Of a stretch of DNA of 61,482 nucleotides, positions 28,786 to 38,180 are shown in pieces (the stretch's first letter is position 1; each line of letters opens with the position of its first letter). The position numbers were made by a program, and so were the translations under genes. Under the pieces are notes generated by a model. It searched no databases. It was not told where the DNA came from and saw only the letters and a list, made by a program, of their open reading frames with translations. Where the stretch lies: NCBI GenBank assembly GCA_041691815.1, contig JBEPTZ010000011.1, positions 1 to 61,482 on the forward strand, given 5' to 3'. The DNA comes from 70-18 sp041691815. GTDB taxonomy: Bacteria; Pseudomonadota; Alphaproteobacteria; Acetobacterales; Acetobacteraceae.

Positions 28786-29786
28786 GCTGTGCGTGCCACG
28801 CTGTGGTCCCAACCGTCAAGGATGCAGGCCGACTGATGATCCGGGCCGACTTCGCGCAGCGGCGGTTCGGCGGCGAGGCAGGCAGGGGTCACGAAGTCGC
28901 AGCGCGCGGCGAAGCGGCACCCCTCCGGCGGATGCAGCAGATTGGGCACGGTGCCGGGAATCTGCGCCAGGCGAACCCGGCCATGCACCTTGGCATCGAC
29001 GCGCGGAATGGAACGGATCAACCCTTGCGTATAGGGGTGGTGCGGGTTGGCGAACAGCGATTCGACCGACGCCTCCTCCACCACCTTGCCGGCATACATC
29101 ACCACCACCCGCTGCGCGTTCTCCGCCACCACCCCCATGTCATGGGTGATCAGCATGATCGCCATGCCGAGCCGGTTCTTCATCTCCGCCAGCAGTTCGA
29201 GGATCTGCGCCTGGATGGTCACATCCAGGGCGGTGGTCGGCTCATCGGCGATCAGCAGTTGCGGCTTGCAGGCCAGCGCCATGGCAATCATTGCGCGCTG
29301 CCGCATGCCGCCGGAAAACTGATGCGGATAGTCGTGCACGCGCTTTTCCGGGTTGGGGATCTGCACCAGCCGCAGCATCTCCGCGGCCTCGCTGATCGCC
29401 GCCTTGTGCGACAGTTTGGTGTGAGTGAGCAGGGCCTCGGCGATCTGCTCGCCCACCGTATAGACCGGATTGAGCGAGGTCATCGGCTCCTGGAACACCA
29501 TCGCGATCTCGCGGGTGCGGATCTTGTCCATCTCGGCGGCCGACAGCGGCAGCAGGTCGCGGCCGCGCCAGATGATGCTGCCACCGGCGAACCGGCCGGG
29601 CGGCATGTCGATCAGTTGCAGCACGCTGCGCGCGGTCACCGTCTTGCCGCAGCCGGACTCGCCGACCACCGCCAGCGTCTCCCCGGCGCGGATCGACATG
29701 GTGACGCCGTCCACCGCCCGCACCGTGCCGTCATCGGTGCGGAACCAGGTCTTCAGGTCGCGAATTTCTAGCAGCGTGTCGGGCAT
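28782..29786 (-). CDS. Second dipeptide-type ABC transporter ATPase (DppD type)
   Basis: 334 residues from the ATG at 29786 ('MPDTLLEIRDLKTWF'). Walker A 'GESGCGKTV', 'VFQEPMTSLNP', signature 'FSGGMRQR', Walker B 'LLIADEPTTALD', and the C-terminal 'FAARCDFVTPAC'. Together with the DppF-like partner it hydrolyses ATP for uptake through the two permeases upstream. Its start lies 13 bases after the stop of the DppC-like permease gene. Confidence 0.94.
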   Translation of the reverse strand: MPDTLLEIRDLKTWFRTDDGTVRAVDGVTMSIRAGETLAVVGESGCGKTVTARSVLQLIDMPPGRFAGGSIIWRGRDLLPLSAAEMDKIRTREIAMVFQEPMTSLNPVYTVGEQIAEALLTHTKLSHKAAISEAAEMLRLVQIPNPEKRVHDYPHQFSGGMRQRAMIAMALACKPQLLIADEPTTALDVTIQAQILELLAEMKNRLGMAIMLITHDMGVVAENAQRVVVMYAGKVVEEASVESLFANPHHPYTQGLIRSIPRVDAKVHGRVRLAQIPGTVPNLLHPPEGCRFAARCDFVTPACLAAEPPLREVGPDHQSACILDGWDHSVARTA

Positions 29787-29799
29787 CGGCACTCCAGGG

Positions 29800-30747
29800 C
29801 TACAGCACGCGGCGCGGGTCGAGCGCATCGCGCAGGCCGTCGCCGATGTAATTGATGGTCAGCACGGTGAGGAAGATCGCCGACCCGGAGAACAATGCCC
29901 AGTGCGGCGCGTTGTCCAGCTGATCCTTGGCGTCGAACAGGATGCGCCCCCAGCTGGGAATATCCGGCGGAAAGCCCAGGCCGAGAAACGACAGCGTGCT
30001 TTCGGCGATGATCGCGTTGGCCACCTCGATGCTGCCGGCGACAATCACCGGGCCGAGCGCATTGGGCAGGATATGGCGCATCATCAGCCGCATCCGCGAG
30101 GCGCCCAATGCCCGTGCCGCCTCGACGAACTCCTTCTCGCGCAACGACAGGAACTGTGCCCGCACCAGCCGCGTCAGCGGCATCCAGCGCAGCCCGCCGA
30201 TCACCACCACGATCATCACGAACACGCCGCCCTGCGCCCCCAGCAGCATTTTCAGCTGGTCGCGGAACAGATAGATGATCAGCAGCAGCAGCGGCAGTTG
30301 CGGCAGCGCCAGGAACATGTCGGTCAGCCACATCAACGCCGCATCCACCCGCGCGCTCGCCATGCCGGAGATGGCACCAATGGTGACGCCGACGAACACC
30401 GCGACGAACATCGCGGCCAAGCCGACGCCGAGCGAGATGCGCCCGCCATAGATGATCCGCGCCAGCAGGTCCTGGCCGAGATCGTCGGTGCCAAACGGGT
30501 GCGCCCAGCTGGGCCCCTGCAGCATGGCGCTGAAATCGATGTCGCTGATCGACACCGGCCACAGCCATGGCCCGAATACCACCCCGATCGCGATCAGCGT
30601 CAGCACCACTAGGCTGAACACCGCCAGCTTGTGCCGGCGGAACCGCCGCCACGCCTCGCGCGTCGGCGACACATGCGGCGCCAGGACCGGCGCCGGCAGC
30701 ACCGGCGCCGCGTCAGCGGTAAGTGATGCGGGGGTCGAGGAGGCCAT
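29800..30747 (-). CDS. Second dipeptide-type ABC permease (DppC type)
   Basis: 315 residues. A cytoplasmic Ala/Pro-rich start is followed by the first helix 'LAVFSLVVLTLIAIGVVFG', the conserved 'HPFGTDDLGQDLLARIIYGGR', five more helices, and the EAA loop 'FVEAARALGASRMRLMMRHILPN'. The ATG at 30747 lies 35 bases inside the end of the DppB-like gene, so translation is coupled. Gene order (binding protein, B, C, D, F) is the classic one. Confidence 0.93.
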   Translation of the reverse strand: MASSTPASLTADAAPVLPAPVLAPHVSPTREAWRRFRRHKLAVFSLVVLTLIAIGVVFGPWLWPVSISDIDFSAMLQGPSWAHPFGTDDLGQDLLARIIYGGRISLGVGLAAMFVAVFVGVTIGAISGMASARVDAALMWLTDMFLALPQLPLLLLIIYLFRDQLKMLLGAQGGVFVMIVVVIGGLRWMPLTRLVRAQFLSLREKEFVEAARALGASRMRLMMRHILPNALGPVIVAGSIEVANAIIAESTLSFLGLGFPPDIPSWGRILFDAKDQLDNAPHWALFSGSAIFLTVLTINYIGDGLRDALDPRRVL

Positions 30748-31675
30748 ATAACAGGTCTGCTATCAGGTTGAAGATGATGACGAGGGCGGCGAACACGAAG
30801 GTCACGCCCATCACGACGGGCGTATCGTTGGTCAGGATCGAGGAGATCAGCAGCGACCCGATCCCCGGCACGCGGAAAATCTGCTCGGTGACAATGGCGC
30901 CGCCGAAGACGATCGGCAGTTGCAGCGCCACAATCGTCACCACCGGGATCAGCGCGTTGCGCACCACATGCCGCATCAATACCTTGCGCTCGCCGATCCC
31001 TTTGGAGCGCGCGGTCGTAACATAGTCGAGCCGGATCACATCCAGAACGGAAGACCGGACATAGCGCACCAGCGCCGCGCCCTGGAACAGCCCGAGCACG
31101 CAGATCGGCATGATGGTCTGCTTGAACTCCGCCCACCACCAGGCCAGCCCGGTCTGGCTCAGGTTGCTCTGGAACACGAACGGCAGCCAGTCGAGCGTGA
31201 TGCTGAACAGCAGGATCGCCAGCAGCCCGGTGAAGAACGTCGGCAGCGAGAAGCCGATGAAGGCAAAGGTGTTCGCCACCTGGTCGAACAGCGAGTACGG
31301 CTTTGCGGCCGCCAGAATGCCGATCGGTATGGCCACCAGCACCGCCAGCAGCTGCGCCGAGCCAAGCACCGCCAGGGTCACCACCAGCCGCTGCATGATC
31401 AGCGTGGCGACATCCATGCGGCTGGCGAAGGAAAATCCCCAGTCGCCATGCAGCATCGAGAACAGCCAATGGAAGTAGCGGATGTAGACCGGGTCATCGA
31501 GCCCGAATTGCGCCCGCAGCGCCAGTTGCACCGAGGCCGGCACATTCGGGTTGGTCATCAACTCGCCAAACGGGTCGCCAGGCGCCAGCGCCAGCACCGT
31601 AAACAACACCACGCTGATGCCGAGCAGGCTCGGGATAGCCAATAACAGCCGCCGCACGACGTAGCTTAGAGACAT
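30713..31675 (-). CDS. Second dipeptide-type ABC permease (DppB type)
   Basis: 320 residues, six predicted helices, the first at residues 9-31. Features are 'LAPGDPFGELMTNPNVP', 'SMLHGDWGFSFASR', and the EAA loop 'YVTTARSKGIGERKVLMRHVVRN'. The C-terminus 'LLYGLLDPRITYR' is canonical for the family. It follows the binding-protein gene after 76 bases. Confidence 0.93.
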   Translation of the reverse strand: MSLSYVVRRLLLAIPSLLGISVVLFTVLALAPGDPFGELMTNPNVPASVQLALRAQFGLDDPVYIRYFHWLFSMLHGDWGFSFASRMDVATLIMQRLVVTLAVLGSAQLLAVLVAIPIGILAAAKPYSLFDQVANTFAFIGFSLPTFFTGLLAILLFSITLDWLPFVFQSNLSQTGLAWWWAEFKQTIMPICVLGLFQGAALVRYVRSSVLDVIRLDYVTTARSKGIGERKVLMRHVVRNALIPVVTIVALQLPIVFGGAIVTEQIFRVPGIGSLLISSILTNDTPVVMGVTFVFAALVIIFNLIADLLYGLLDPRITYR

Positions 31676-31751
31676 GGATCATTCCAATTGAGCACCGCTT
31701 CCGCCGGAGTCGGCAACCGACCCCGGCGAAAGCAGATGCGTTGGCCGCGCG

Positions 31752-33539
31752 TCAGACCCTGTGCCACTCCCTCAAATTCGCGCAATTGCTGTCCCAACCG
31801 CTGAGCCGGGCGTTGAGATTATTCGCGGCCGCAGTTGCGCCAAGGCGGAACAATTCCGGGATTATCGCGATATCCTGTACCGGAAGATCGTTCACCTTGA
31901 TCAGCAGCGCGGTGCGCTTCATCGGATCGATCTCGGTGGATGCGGCGGTCCAGGTGGCATCGAACTCCTTGCTCGACCAACGGGTGATGTTGCGTCCCTG
32001 CCATTTGTTGGATTTCTGCGAAATTTCCTCGGTCAGGTACGACCGCATCCATTGCTGCGGGTCCGGCTGGGTCGGGCCGGTGGTGTACATCTGCAGGTCG
32101 GTATAGAAATGCGGGTAGGTATCGGGGTTGGCGACATCGGACGAGAAGTATACCGACGCCACCACCGACTTGATCTCGATCGCGATCCCCGCCTTCTGGC
32201 AGGCCTGCTTGACGATCGCCTGGTTCTTCTGCCGCAGCGAATTGATCGAGGTCTGATAGACGTAGCTGAGCTTCACGCCGTTCTTCTCGCGAATCCCGTC
32301 CGCCCCCGGCTTCCAGCCATCCTTGTCCAGGATCGCCTTGGCCTTCTCGATATCGAACTCGAACTGGTTGTTCTTCGAGACGTAGCGATCCGGGCCATTC
32401 ACATAGTTCGCGGTCGCCCTGGCGGTGCGGCCATAGATGTATTTCTGCACCCCGTTGCGGTCGATCAGCAGCGCCAGCGCCTGGCGCACCGGCATATATT
32501 GCAACGACGGATGCTTGGTCTTGATGCTCGACCGCTCGCCGTCGACTTCCTTGTTCGGGTCGGTGAAGTTGATCTGGATATGCTCGCAGTTGCCGCCAGG
32601 GCTCAGTTGCACCTTGCCCTTGCCGCTGGCCTCCAGCTTGGTCAGCACGCTATCCTCGACCTGCAGGTTCCAGGCGAAATCGAACTCGCCGGTCTGCAAC
32701 ACTGCACGCGCCGCCGACACCGCGTCGCCGCCGCCCTTCATCTGCACCGAGTCGAAATGCGGCTGGTCGGCCACATGGTAGGTCTCGTTGATCACCCCGA
32801 GCACCAGATCGCCGGGCCGGAACTCCTTGAACTTGAACGGCCCGGTGCCGACCGGCTTCAGGTTGACCGGCGCATCGCGCGACTTGGCGCCGGCATAATC
32901 CTTGAACAGATGCTGAGGGATGATCATGCCGTTGACACCGACGAAGGCATCCGCCCAGAACGGCGTCGGCTTGTCGAAGCTCACCTTCACGGTATGGTCA
33001 TCAACCTTGGCAACCTTGACATTGATATAGCTGCCCGAGGTCACCGCGGCGGTGGCCGGGTCCTTGGCGTATTCCCAGTTGAACACCAGATCATCGGCGG
33101 TCAGCGGCTGTCCGTCGTGGAAGGTCACGCCCTTCTTGATCTTCCAGGTCACCGACAGGCCGTCCTTGGCCAGCCCGCCATTCTCCAGCGACGGGATCTC
33201 CTCGGCCAGCACCGCGATCAGTTCGCCTTCCTGGCTCCAGTTGGCCAGCGGCTCGTAGAACACCCGGCTGCCGTCCTGGTCCTTGGTGCCGGTGGCGAAA
33301 TGCGGGTTCAGCAAGGTCGGCGCCTGCCACCACAACAGCTTCAGCTCGCCGCTGCCGCCGCGCTTGCCGGCGGCATGCGCCAGCGGTGCCGCGGCGATCG
33401 ACACGCCGCCGATCGCCAGCACCTGCGCCGCCATTGGCACCGTGAAGCCCACCGCCGCCATTCGCCCGAAGAACGCGCGGCGCGACAGCCGCCCCTGCTT
33501 CACACGGCCTACCAACGTCCTGAGTTCGCGTTCGTCCAT
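31752..33539 (-). CDS. Family 5 solute-binding protein with Tat signal
   Basis: 595 residues from the ATG at 33539, preceded by CAGGGGGT. A TTG start at 33602 would add 21 residues but has no ribosome site. Near the N-terminus 'GRLSRRAFFGRMAAVGFTV' is a twin-arginine signal, so the protein is exported folded. The mature part is an SBP_bac_5 lobe pair ('WKIKKGVTFHDGQPLTADDLVFNWEY', 'GTGPFKFKEFRPGD', 'MPVRQALALLIDR'). It delivers substrate to the permeases encoded downstream. It may also serve the binding-protein-less system at 8.7-12.6 kb. Substrate unknown. Confidence 0.93.
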   Translation of the reverse strand: MDERELRTLVGRVKQGRLSRRAFFGRMAAVGFTVPMAAQVLAIGGVSIAAAPLAHAAGKRGGSGELKLLWWQAPTLLNPHFATGTKDQDGSRVFYEPLANWSQEGELIAVLAEEIPSLENGGLAKDGLSVTWKIKKGVTFHDGQPLTADDLVFNWEYAKDPATAAVTSGSYINVKVAKVDDHTVKVSFDKPTPFWADAFVGVNGMIIPQHLFKDYAGAKSRDAPVNLKPVGTGPFKFKEFRPGDLVLGVINETYHVADQPHFDSVQMKGGGDAVSAARAVLQTGEFDFAWNLQVEDSVLTKLEASGKGKVQLSPGGNCEHIQINFTDPNKEVDGERSSIKTKHPSLQYMPVRQALALLIDRNGVQKYIYGRTARATANYVNGPDRYVSKNNQFEFDIEKAKAILDKDGWKPGADGIREKNGVKLSYVYQTSINSLRQKNQAIVKQACQKAGIAIEIKSVVASVYFSSDVANPDTYPHFYTDLQMYTTGPTQPDPQQWMRSYLTEEISQKSNKWQGRNITRWSSKEFDATWTAASTEIDPMKRTALLIKVNDLPVQDIAIIPELFRLGATAAANNLNARLSGWDSNCANLREWHRV

Positions 33540-33755
33540 CTTAACCCCCTGGGATTCATTACCGGCAGCGGCCTCGTTCGCATGGGCCGCTGTCTCGCTC
33601 AATCAACCGCCAGAGCCAAACAGGAACCTGCCCGCACGTCAACGCTCATCTGCGTAATGCGCAGCCTTTTATCTCAATTGGATAGCGGCACGGCGCTATC
33701 ATCCGCGAGCGTGATCAATCCGGGGCCGCAGCACAATTTCCAGTCGCCCACGTGG

Positions 33756-34256
33756 TTATTTCGTGTCGTTGCCAAAAATCCGCTGCAATACCTCGTCGCC
33801 GACCCGGATATCCAGCCGCTCGGCGGTCCCGGCCGCCAGTTCCAGCGTCGCGCGCACCGGGCCGTGGCTGTCGATGATCGCCAGGCTCTGCGGCACGGTA
33901 TGCTCGGCGATGCTGCGAATCCTGCCGTCGGCGTTGATGAACAGCATGTCGAGCGAGGCCACCGTGTTGCGCATCCACATCTGCGATTCATGCGGCGTAC
34001 CCCAGTCGAACAGCATGCCGCCATCGGCCGCCACCTGCGGCCGGTTCATCAGGCCGACGGTCTGCTGCTCGGGCGTTATCGCCATCTCGACATGGAATAC
34101 GTGCCGCTGGCCATCATGGGTGACGATGACCAGGGTCTCCTTCGGCAATTCCGGCTGCGGCCCGGTCTGCGCCCGCGCCCGAACCACCGGCAGCAGCAGT
34201 GCCGCCGCTCCCGCTGCGGCCAACAGATGCCGCCGCCGCAGGCCCACGCGGTTCAT
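33756..34256 (-). CDS. DUF192 family secreted protein
   Basis: 166 residues from the ATG at 34256. Its first residues 'MNRVGLRRRHLLAAAGAAALLL' look like a Tat or Sec signal peptide. The DUF192 domain shows 'TPEQQTVGLMNR', 'GMLFDWGTPHESQMWMRNT', 'LDMLFINADGRI' and 'ATLELAAGTAERLDIRVGD'. The family is widespread, small and extracytoplasmic; its function is not established. It lies 216 bases upstream of the transporter operon on the same strand and is probably independent of it. Confidence 0.9.
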   Translation of the reverse strand: MNRVGLRRRHLLAAAGAAALLLPVVRARAQTGPQPELPKETLVIVTHDGQRHVFHVEMAITPEQQTVGLMNRPQVAADGGMLFDWGTPHESQMWMRNTVASLDMLFINADGRIRSIAEHTVPQSLAIIDSHGPVRATLELAAGTAERLDIRVGDEVLQRIFGNDTK

Positions 34257-34461
34257 CAACGCACCTTGACCATGCACGCGCTCCACCACCCTGCCGGCCA
34301 ACCCGGCGCTCCCAGCCTAGCGCAGTCGGGCGGGCGCGGCCAGAACACCGGCCAACTGCGCCAGGCTGGCCGGAACTTTGCCGCGCCCGGGCCATTGCGG
34401 TCACGGATAAGACATCATCCACCGGCACAAGCCCCGCCACTCAGCCCGCCAGGACCCCTCG

Positions 34462-35622
34462 ATGCCGGACGATGACCAACCCGACGACGCCGCCCCCGCC
34501 ACCACCCGGCAGACCGCGCAGACTATCGCGCTATTCACCCTCGCCGGCCTCGCGGTGTTCTATGCCTTGTCGGTCACCGCCGACCTGGTGATCCCGCTGG
34601 TGCTGGCGATGATGCTGAAGCTGATGCTGCAACCGGTGATGCGCACCCTGTCCGGCCGGATGCGGCTGCCCGAGGCGGTCAGCGCCCTGCTGGTGATGCT
34701 GGCGCTCGCCGCGGTGGTGGTCGCCATCGGCCTGTCGATCGCGGTGCCGGCCTCCGGCTGGGTCGACAAGGCGCCGGCCGGCCTCAAAACCCTGCAGGAA
34801 CAGGTCAGCGTGCTGCGCGCGCCGCTGGCCGCCGCCCAGCAGATGCTGCACGGCACCGAGCGCATGATCGTCCCCGGCGGCCCCTACACCGAGCCCGCCG
34901 CCCCGCCGCCCGCCGCCCCGAAAGCCGAACCGCCGCCGGCCCCCTCGCCGTTCGACCTCGGCAGCATCGGCATCAGCATCCTGCTCGGCACCCAGCAATT
35001 CTTCGGCCGGCTGTTCGTGCTGCTGGTCAGCCTGTTCTTCATGCTGGCGGCCGGCGACACCATGCTGCGCAAACTGGTGGAGGTGGTGCCGCGGCTGGAG
35101 GAGAAGAAGCACGTGGTGTTCATCGCCGGCGAGATCGAGGACAATATTTCCGCCTATCTGTTCACCATCACCGCGATCAATCTCGGCTTCGGCGTGCTGG
35201 TCGGTCTGGCGATCTGGGCCAGCGGCATCGCCGACCCGCTGCTGTGGGGCACGGTCGCCTTCCTGCTCAACTACATCCCGATCATCGGCCCGGCGATCGG
35301 CGTTGGCGTGATGTTCCTGGTCGGCCTGCTCACCTTCGAGCATGCGCTGCCGGCGCTGGTTCCGGCCGCCCTCTACCTGGCTCTGCATATCGTCGAAGGC
35401 GAGTTCGTCACCCCGCTGCTGCTGGCCCGCCGCTTCACCCTGAGCCCGCTGCTGGTGATCCTGTCGCTGTTCTTCTGGACCTGGCTGTGGGGGGTGCCGG
35501 GGGCGTTCCTGTCGATGCCGCTGCTGGCGATCACCAAGATCATCTGCGACCGCATCCCCTTCCTGGCGCCGCTCGGCCACATGCTCGGCCCGGGCGGGCG
35601 ACGGGGTGGCACGACGAGTTAA
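34462..35622 (+). CDS. AI-2E family membrane transporter
   Basis: 386 residues, about seven to eight helices. It starts with two helices ('TIALFTLAGLAVFYALS', 'ADLVIPLVLAMMLKLMLQPV'), has a variable Ala/Pro-rich loop (residues about 135-165), and ends with the family's 'LLNYIPIIGPAIGVGVMFLVGLL' and 'EGEFVTPLLLARRFTLSPLLVILSLFFWTWLWGVPGAFLSMPLL'. The family is named for AI-2 export by TqsA but includes Na+/H+ antiporters and proteins of unknown role. It is divergent from the DUF192 gene. Confidence 0.9.
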   Translation: MPDDDQPDDAAPATTRQTAQTIALFTLAGLAVFYALSVTADLVIPLVLAMMLKLMLQPVMRTLSGRMRLPEAVSALLVMLALAAVVVAIGLSIAVPASGWVDKAPAGLKTLQEQVSVLRAPLAAAQQMLHGTERMIVPGGPYTEPAAPPPAAPKAEPPPAPSPFDLGSIGISILLGTQQFFGRLFVLLVSLFFMLAAGDTMLRKLVEVVPRLEEKKHVVFIAGEIEDNISAYLFTITAINLGFGVLVGLAIWASGIADPLLWGTVAFLLNYIPIIGPAIGVGVMFLVGLLTFEHALPALVPAALYLALHIVEGEFVTPLLLARRFTLSPLLVILSLFFWTWLWGVPGAFLSMPLLAITKIICDRIPFLAPLGHMLGPGGRRGGTTS

Positions 35623-35682
35623 AACCGCCTCATCCAGCCGTTGCCGCTTGCGCCCGGGCCACCGCCCGGCACATAGAGGCGC

Positions 35683-35958
35683 GTGAACGAACCCAGTGAC
35701 ATCGAAGCGGAAATCCGCCGCCAGACCGTAGCCGCCGGCGCCCAGGCGTCGATCAGCCCCGGCGACGTGGCGCACGCGCTGTCACCGCCACCACCGTCCG
35801 AGGCCTGGCGCGGCAAGCTCTCGGCAGTCCGCCGGGCGGCGATCCGGCTGGCGCTGGCCGGCGAAATCGACATCCTGCGCAAGGGCAAGCCGGTCGAGCC
35901 GGCCACCGCCAAGGGGGTGATCCGCCTGCGCCTGCGCCCCCCCGCGTCCGCTGCATGA
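35683..35958 (+). CDS. DUF3253 family small protein
   Basis: 91 residues. The pattern 'IEAEIRRQTVAAGAQASISPGDVAHAL', 'WRGKLSAVRRAAIRLALAGEIDILRKGKPVEP' and 'GVIRLRLRPP' matches DUF3253, a short winged-helix-like domain of unknown role. Its stop overlaps the next gene start by four bases (ATGA). Confidence 0.85.
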   Translation: MNEPSDIEAEIRRQTVAAGAQASISPGDVAHALSPPPPSEAWRGKLSAVRRAAIRLALAGEIDILRKGKPVEPATAKGVIRLRLRPPASAA

Positions 35959-36419
35959 GGTGGCTGCTGCGCATGCTGGTGGCGCTGCTCTACCCGGCCT
36001 GCGCCATGCCCGGCGCCACCGGCCTGCCGATTCCGCCGTTGATGAACCTGGCCGCCCTGCACCGCCCCGGCACCCCAAACACCGCGCTGGCCGCCCCGGC
36101 CGGCTTCCACCTCGTGCCCGACCTGGTCACCCCGGCCTACAAAATCTCCCCGCAGCAGCTGTTCGCCGCCATCCAGCGCATCGCCGCCAGCCAGCCGCGC
36201 ATTTTCCTGCAAGTGCAATATCCCGAGCGGCTGCAGGCGCATTACGTGCTGCGCAGCGACTGGCTGAATTTCCCCGACCTGGTGACCATCCAGGTCACCC
36301 CCGATTCACACCTGATCCTCTGGTCGCGCAGCGTCTACGGCCGCTCCGATTTCGGGGTGAACAAGGCGCGACTCGCCGCATGGCTGGCTGCCCTCGACCG
36401 CGCCTTGCCCAAAGCTTGA
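35955..36419 (+). CDS. DUF1499 family protein
   Basis: 154 residues. An N-terminal hydrophobic segment ('LLRMLVALLYPACAMPGATG') may be a signal or anchor, with a cysteine at residue 16 that could be lipidated. The domain pattern 'RPGTPNTALAAPAGF', 'AYKISPQQLFAAIQRIAA', 'QYPERLQAHYVLRSDWLNFPDLVTIQV', 'SRSVYGRSDFGVNKARLAAWLAAL' is DUF1499, of unknown function. It is coupled to DUF3253 upstream and followed 18 bases later by the ABC gene. Confidence 0.85.
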   Translation: MRWLLRMLVALLYPACAMPGATGLPIPPLMNLAALHRPGTPNTALAAPAGFHLVPDLVTPAYKISPQQLFAAIQRIAASQPRIFLQVQYPERLQAHYVLRSDWLNFPDLVTIQVTPDSHLILWSRSVYGRSDFGVNKARLAAWLAALDRALPKA

Positions 36420-36437
36420 CCCTGCCGGAGTAGACCG

Positions 36438-38180
36438 ATGCGTGGCGTGCTTCCGTTCCTGAAGGATGTCTGGCGGCTGTCGCTGCCGTATTTCCGCTCC
36501 GAGGAGCGCTGGCAGGCGCGCGGCCTGCTGGCGGTGATCGTCGGCCTGAACCTGTCGCTGGTCGGCATGAACGTGGTGCTGAACTTCTGGAACCGCGCCT
36601 TCTACAACTCGCTGCAGGACAAGGACTGGCACGCCTTCATCGACCTGCTGTTCACCTGGCGCGGCGGCGACAAGGGCTTCATGCCCGGCTTCTGCGGCAT
36701 CGCCGCGGTCTATATCGTGGTCGCGGTCTACTCCACCTATCTCAACCAATGGTTGCAAATCCGCTGGCGGCGCTGGATGACCGAAAAGATGCTGGCGCAA
36801 TGGCTTGCCGACAAGACCTACTACAAGATCTCACTGTTGCCGAATGCCGCCAGCATCGGCACCGACAACCCCGACCAGCGCATCTCGGAAGACCTGCGCA
36901 GCTTCGTCAACAACACCCTCGGCCTCGGCCTCGACCTGCTGTCCAACATCGTCACGCTGTTCAGCTTCGTTGCCATCCTGTGGTCGCTGTCCGGCGCCTT
37001 CACGCTGTTCGGCTGGAACATCCCCGGCTACATGGTCTGGGTCGCGCTGGTCTATGCCGGGCTCGGCACCTGGGTCACCCATCTGGTCGGCAAACCGCTG
37101 ATCTTCCTGAATTTCAACCAACAGCGCGTGGAGGCGGATTTCCGCTTCGCGCTGGTCCGGCTGCGCGAGAACATGGAGGGCGTGGCGCTGCACAACGGCG
37201 AGGACGACGAGCATCGCCGGCTGGCCGAGCGGTTCGGCGCGCTGATCGACAACTGGTGGCTGATCATGATCCGCACCAAGTTCCTCAACGCCATCGTCGC
37301 CGGCTACGGCCAGATCGCCAGCGTGTTCCCGATCATCGTCGCCGCCCCGCGCTATTTCTCCGGCGCCATGACCCTGGGCGGCCTGACCCAGACCGCCGGC
37401 GCGTTCGGCCAGGTGCAGGGGGCGATGTCGTGGTTCGTCACCTCGTACGGCAACCTCGCCTCCTGGCGCGCCACCGTCGACCGCCTGGTGTTCTTCCGCC
37501 GCGCCATGGCGGCAGCCCAAGCCGCCGAACCCGGCCTGCTGGTCACCCCCTCCAGCGATGGCGGCTGGCATGTCGACGGGCTGAACCTGGCGCTGCCCGA
37601 CGGCACCGAGTTGCTGCACGGCGCCGCACTCACCCTGCCGCCCGGTCGCTCGGTGGTGATCTCCGGCCGCTCCGGCTCCGGCAAATCGACGCTGTTCCGC
37701 GCGCTGGCCGGCATCTGGCCGTATGGCCACGGCGCGGTGCGCCGCCCGGCCGGCCGCGCGCTGTTCCTGCCGCAGCGCCCGTATATCCCGCTCGGCACGC
37801 TGCGCCACGCCATCACCTATCCGGACGGCTCCGGCGCCACCGACGCCGCGGTGCGCGCGGCACTGCGCAACGCCGGGCTGGGCCACCTGGAGCCACGGCT
37901 GGACGAGGAGGATGCCTGGACCCAGCGGCTCTCCGGCGGCGAGCAGCAGCGCCTGGCGGTGGCCCGTGCGCTGCTGGCCCGGCCGGACTGGCTGTTCCTC
38001 GACGAAGCCACCGCCAGCCTCGACCCGGCCGCCGAAACCGAGCTTTACGCCACGCTGAAGGCCGAGTTGCCGGACACCACCATCGTCTCCATCGCCCATC
38101 GCCCGGCGGTGGCGGCGCTGCACGATGACCGGCTGGTGTTCCAGGCCGGCGCCGGGCTGTCCCCGGCCGCGGCGCCCTGA
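36438..38180 (+). CDS. SbmA/BacA-like ABC exporter-fold protein with fused ATPase (YddA type)
   Basis: 580 residues. The N-terminal ABC_membrane_2/SbmA region has about six helices and the marker 'LNFWNRAFYNSLQDKDWHAF' and 'NPDQRISEDLRSFV'. The C-terminal ATPase has Walker A 'SGRSGSGKSTLFRALAG', signature 'LSGGEQQRLAVARALL' and Walker B 'WLFLDEATASLDP'. The architecture is that of YddA and mycobacterial Rv1819c, which take up peptides or cobalamin-like molecules, so it may be an importer despite the exporter fold. Its TGA overlaps the next ATG by one base. Confidence 0.9.
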   Translation: MRGVLPFLKDVWRLSLPYFRSEERWQARGLLAVIVGLNLSLVGMNVVLNFWNRAFYNSLQDKDWHAFIDLLFTWRGGDKGFMPGFCGIAAVYIVVAVYSTYLNQWLQIRWRRWMTEKMLAQWLADKTYYKISLLPNAASIGTDNPDQRISEDLRSFVNNTLGLGLDLLSNIVTLFSFVAILWSLSGAFTLFGWNIPGYMVWVALVYAGLGTWVTHLVGKPLIFLNFNQQRVEADFRFALVRLRENMEGVALHNGEDDEHRRLAERFGALIDNWWLIMIRTKFLNAIVAGYGQIASVFPIIVAAPRYFSGAMTLGGLTQTAGAFGQVQGAMSWFVTSYGNLASWRATVDRLVFFRRAMAAAQAAEPGLLVTPSSDGGWHVDGLNLALPDGTELLHGAALTLPPGRSVVISGRSGSGKSTLFRALAGIWPYGHGAVRRPAGRALFLPQRPYIPLGTLRHAITYPDGSGATDAAVRAALRNAGLGHLEPRLDEEDAWTQRLSGGEQQRLAVARALLARPDWLFLDEATASLDPAAETELYATLKAELPDTTIVSIAHRPAVAALHDDRLVFQAGAGLSPAAAP

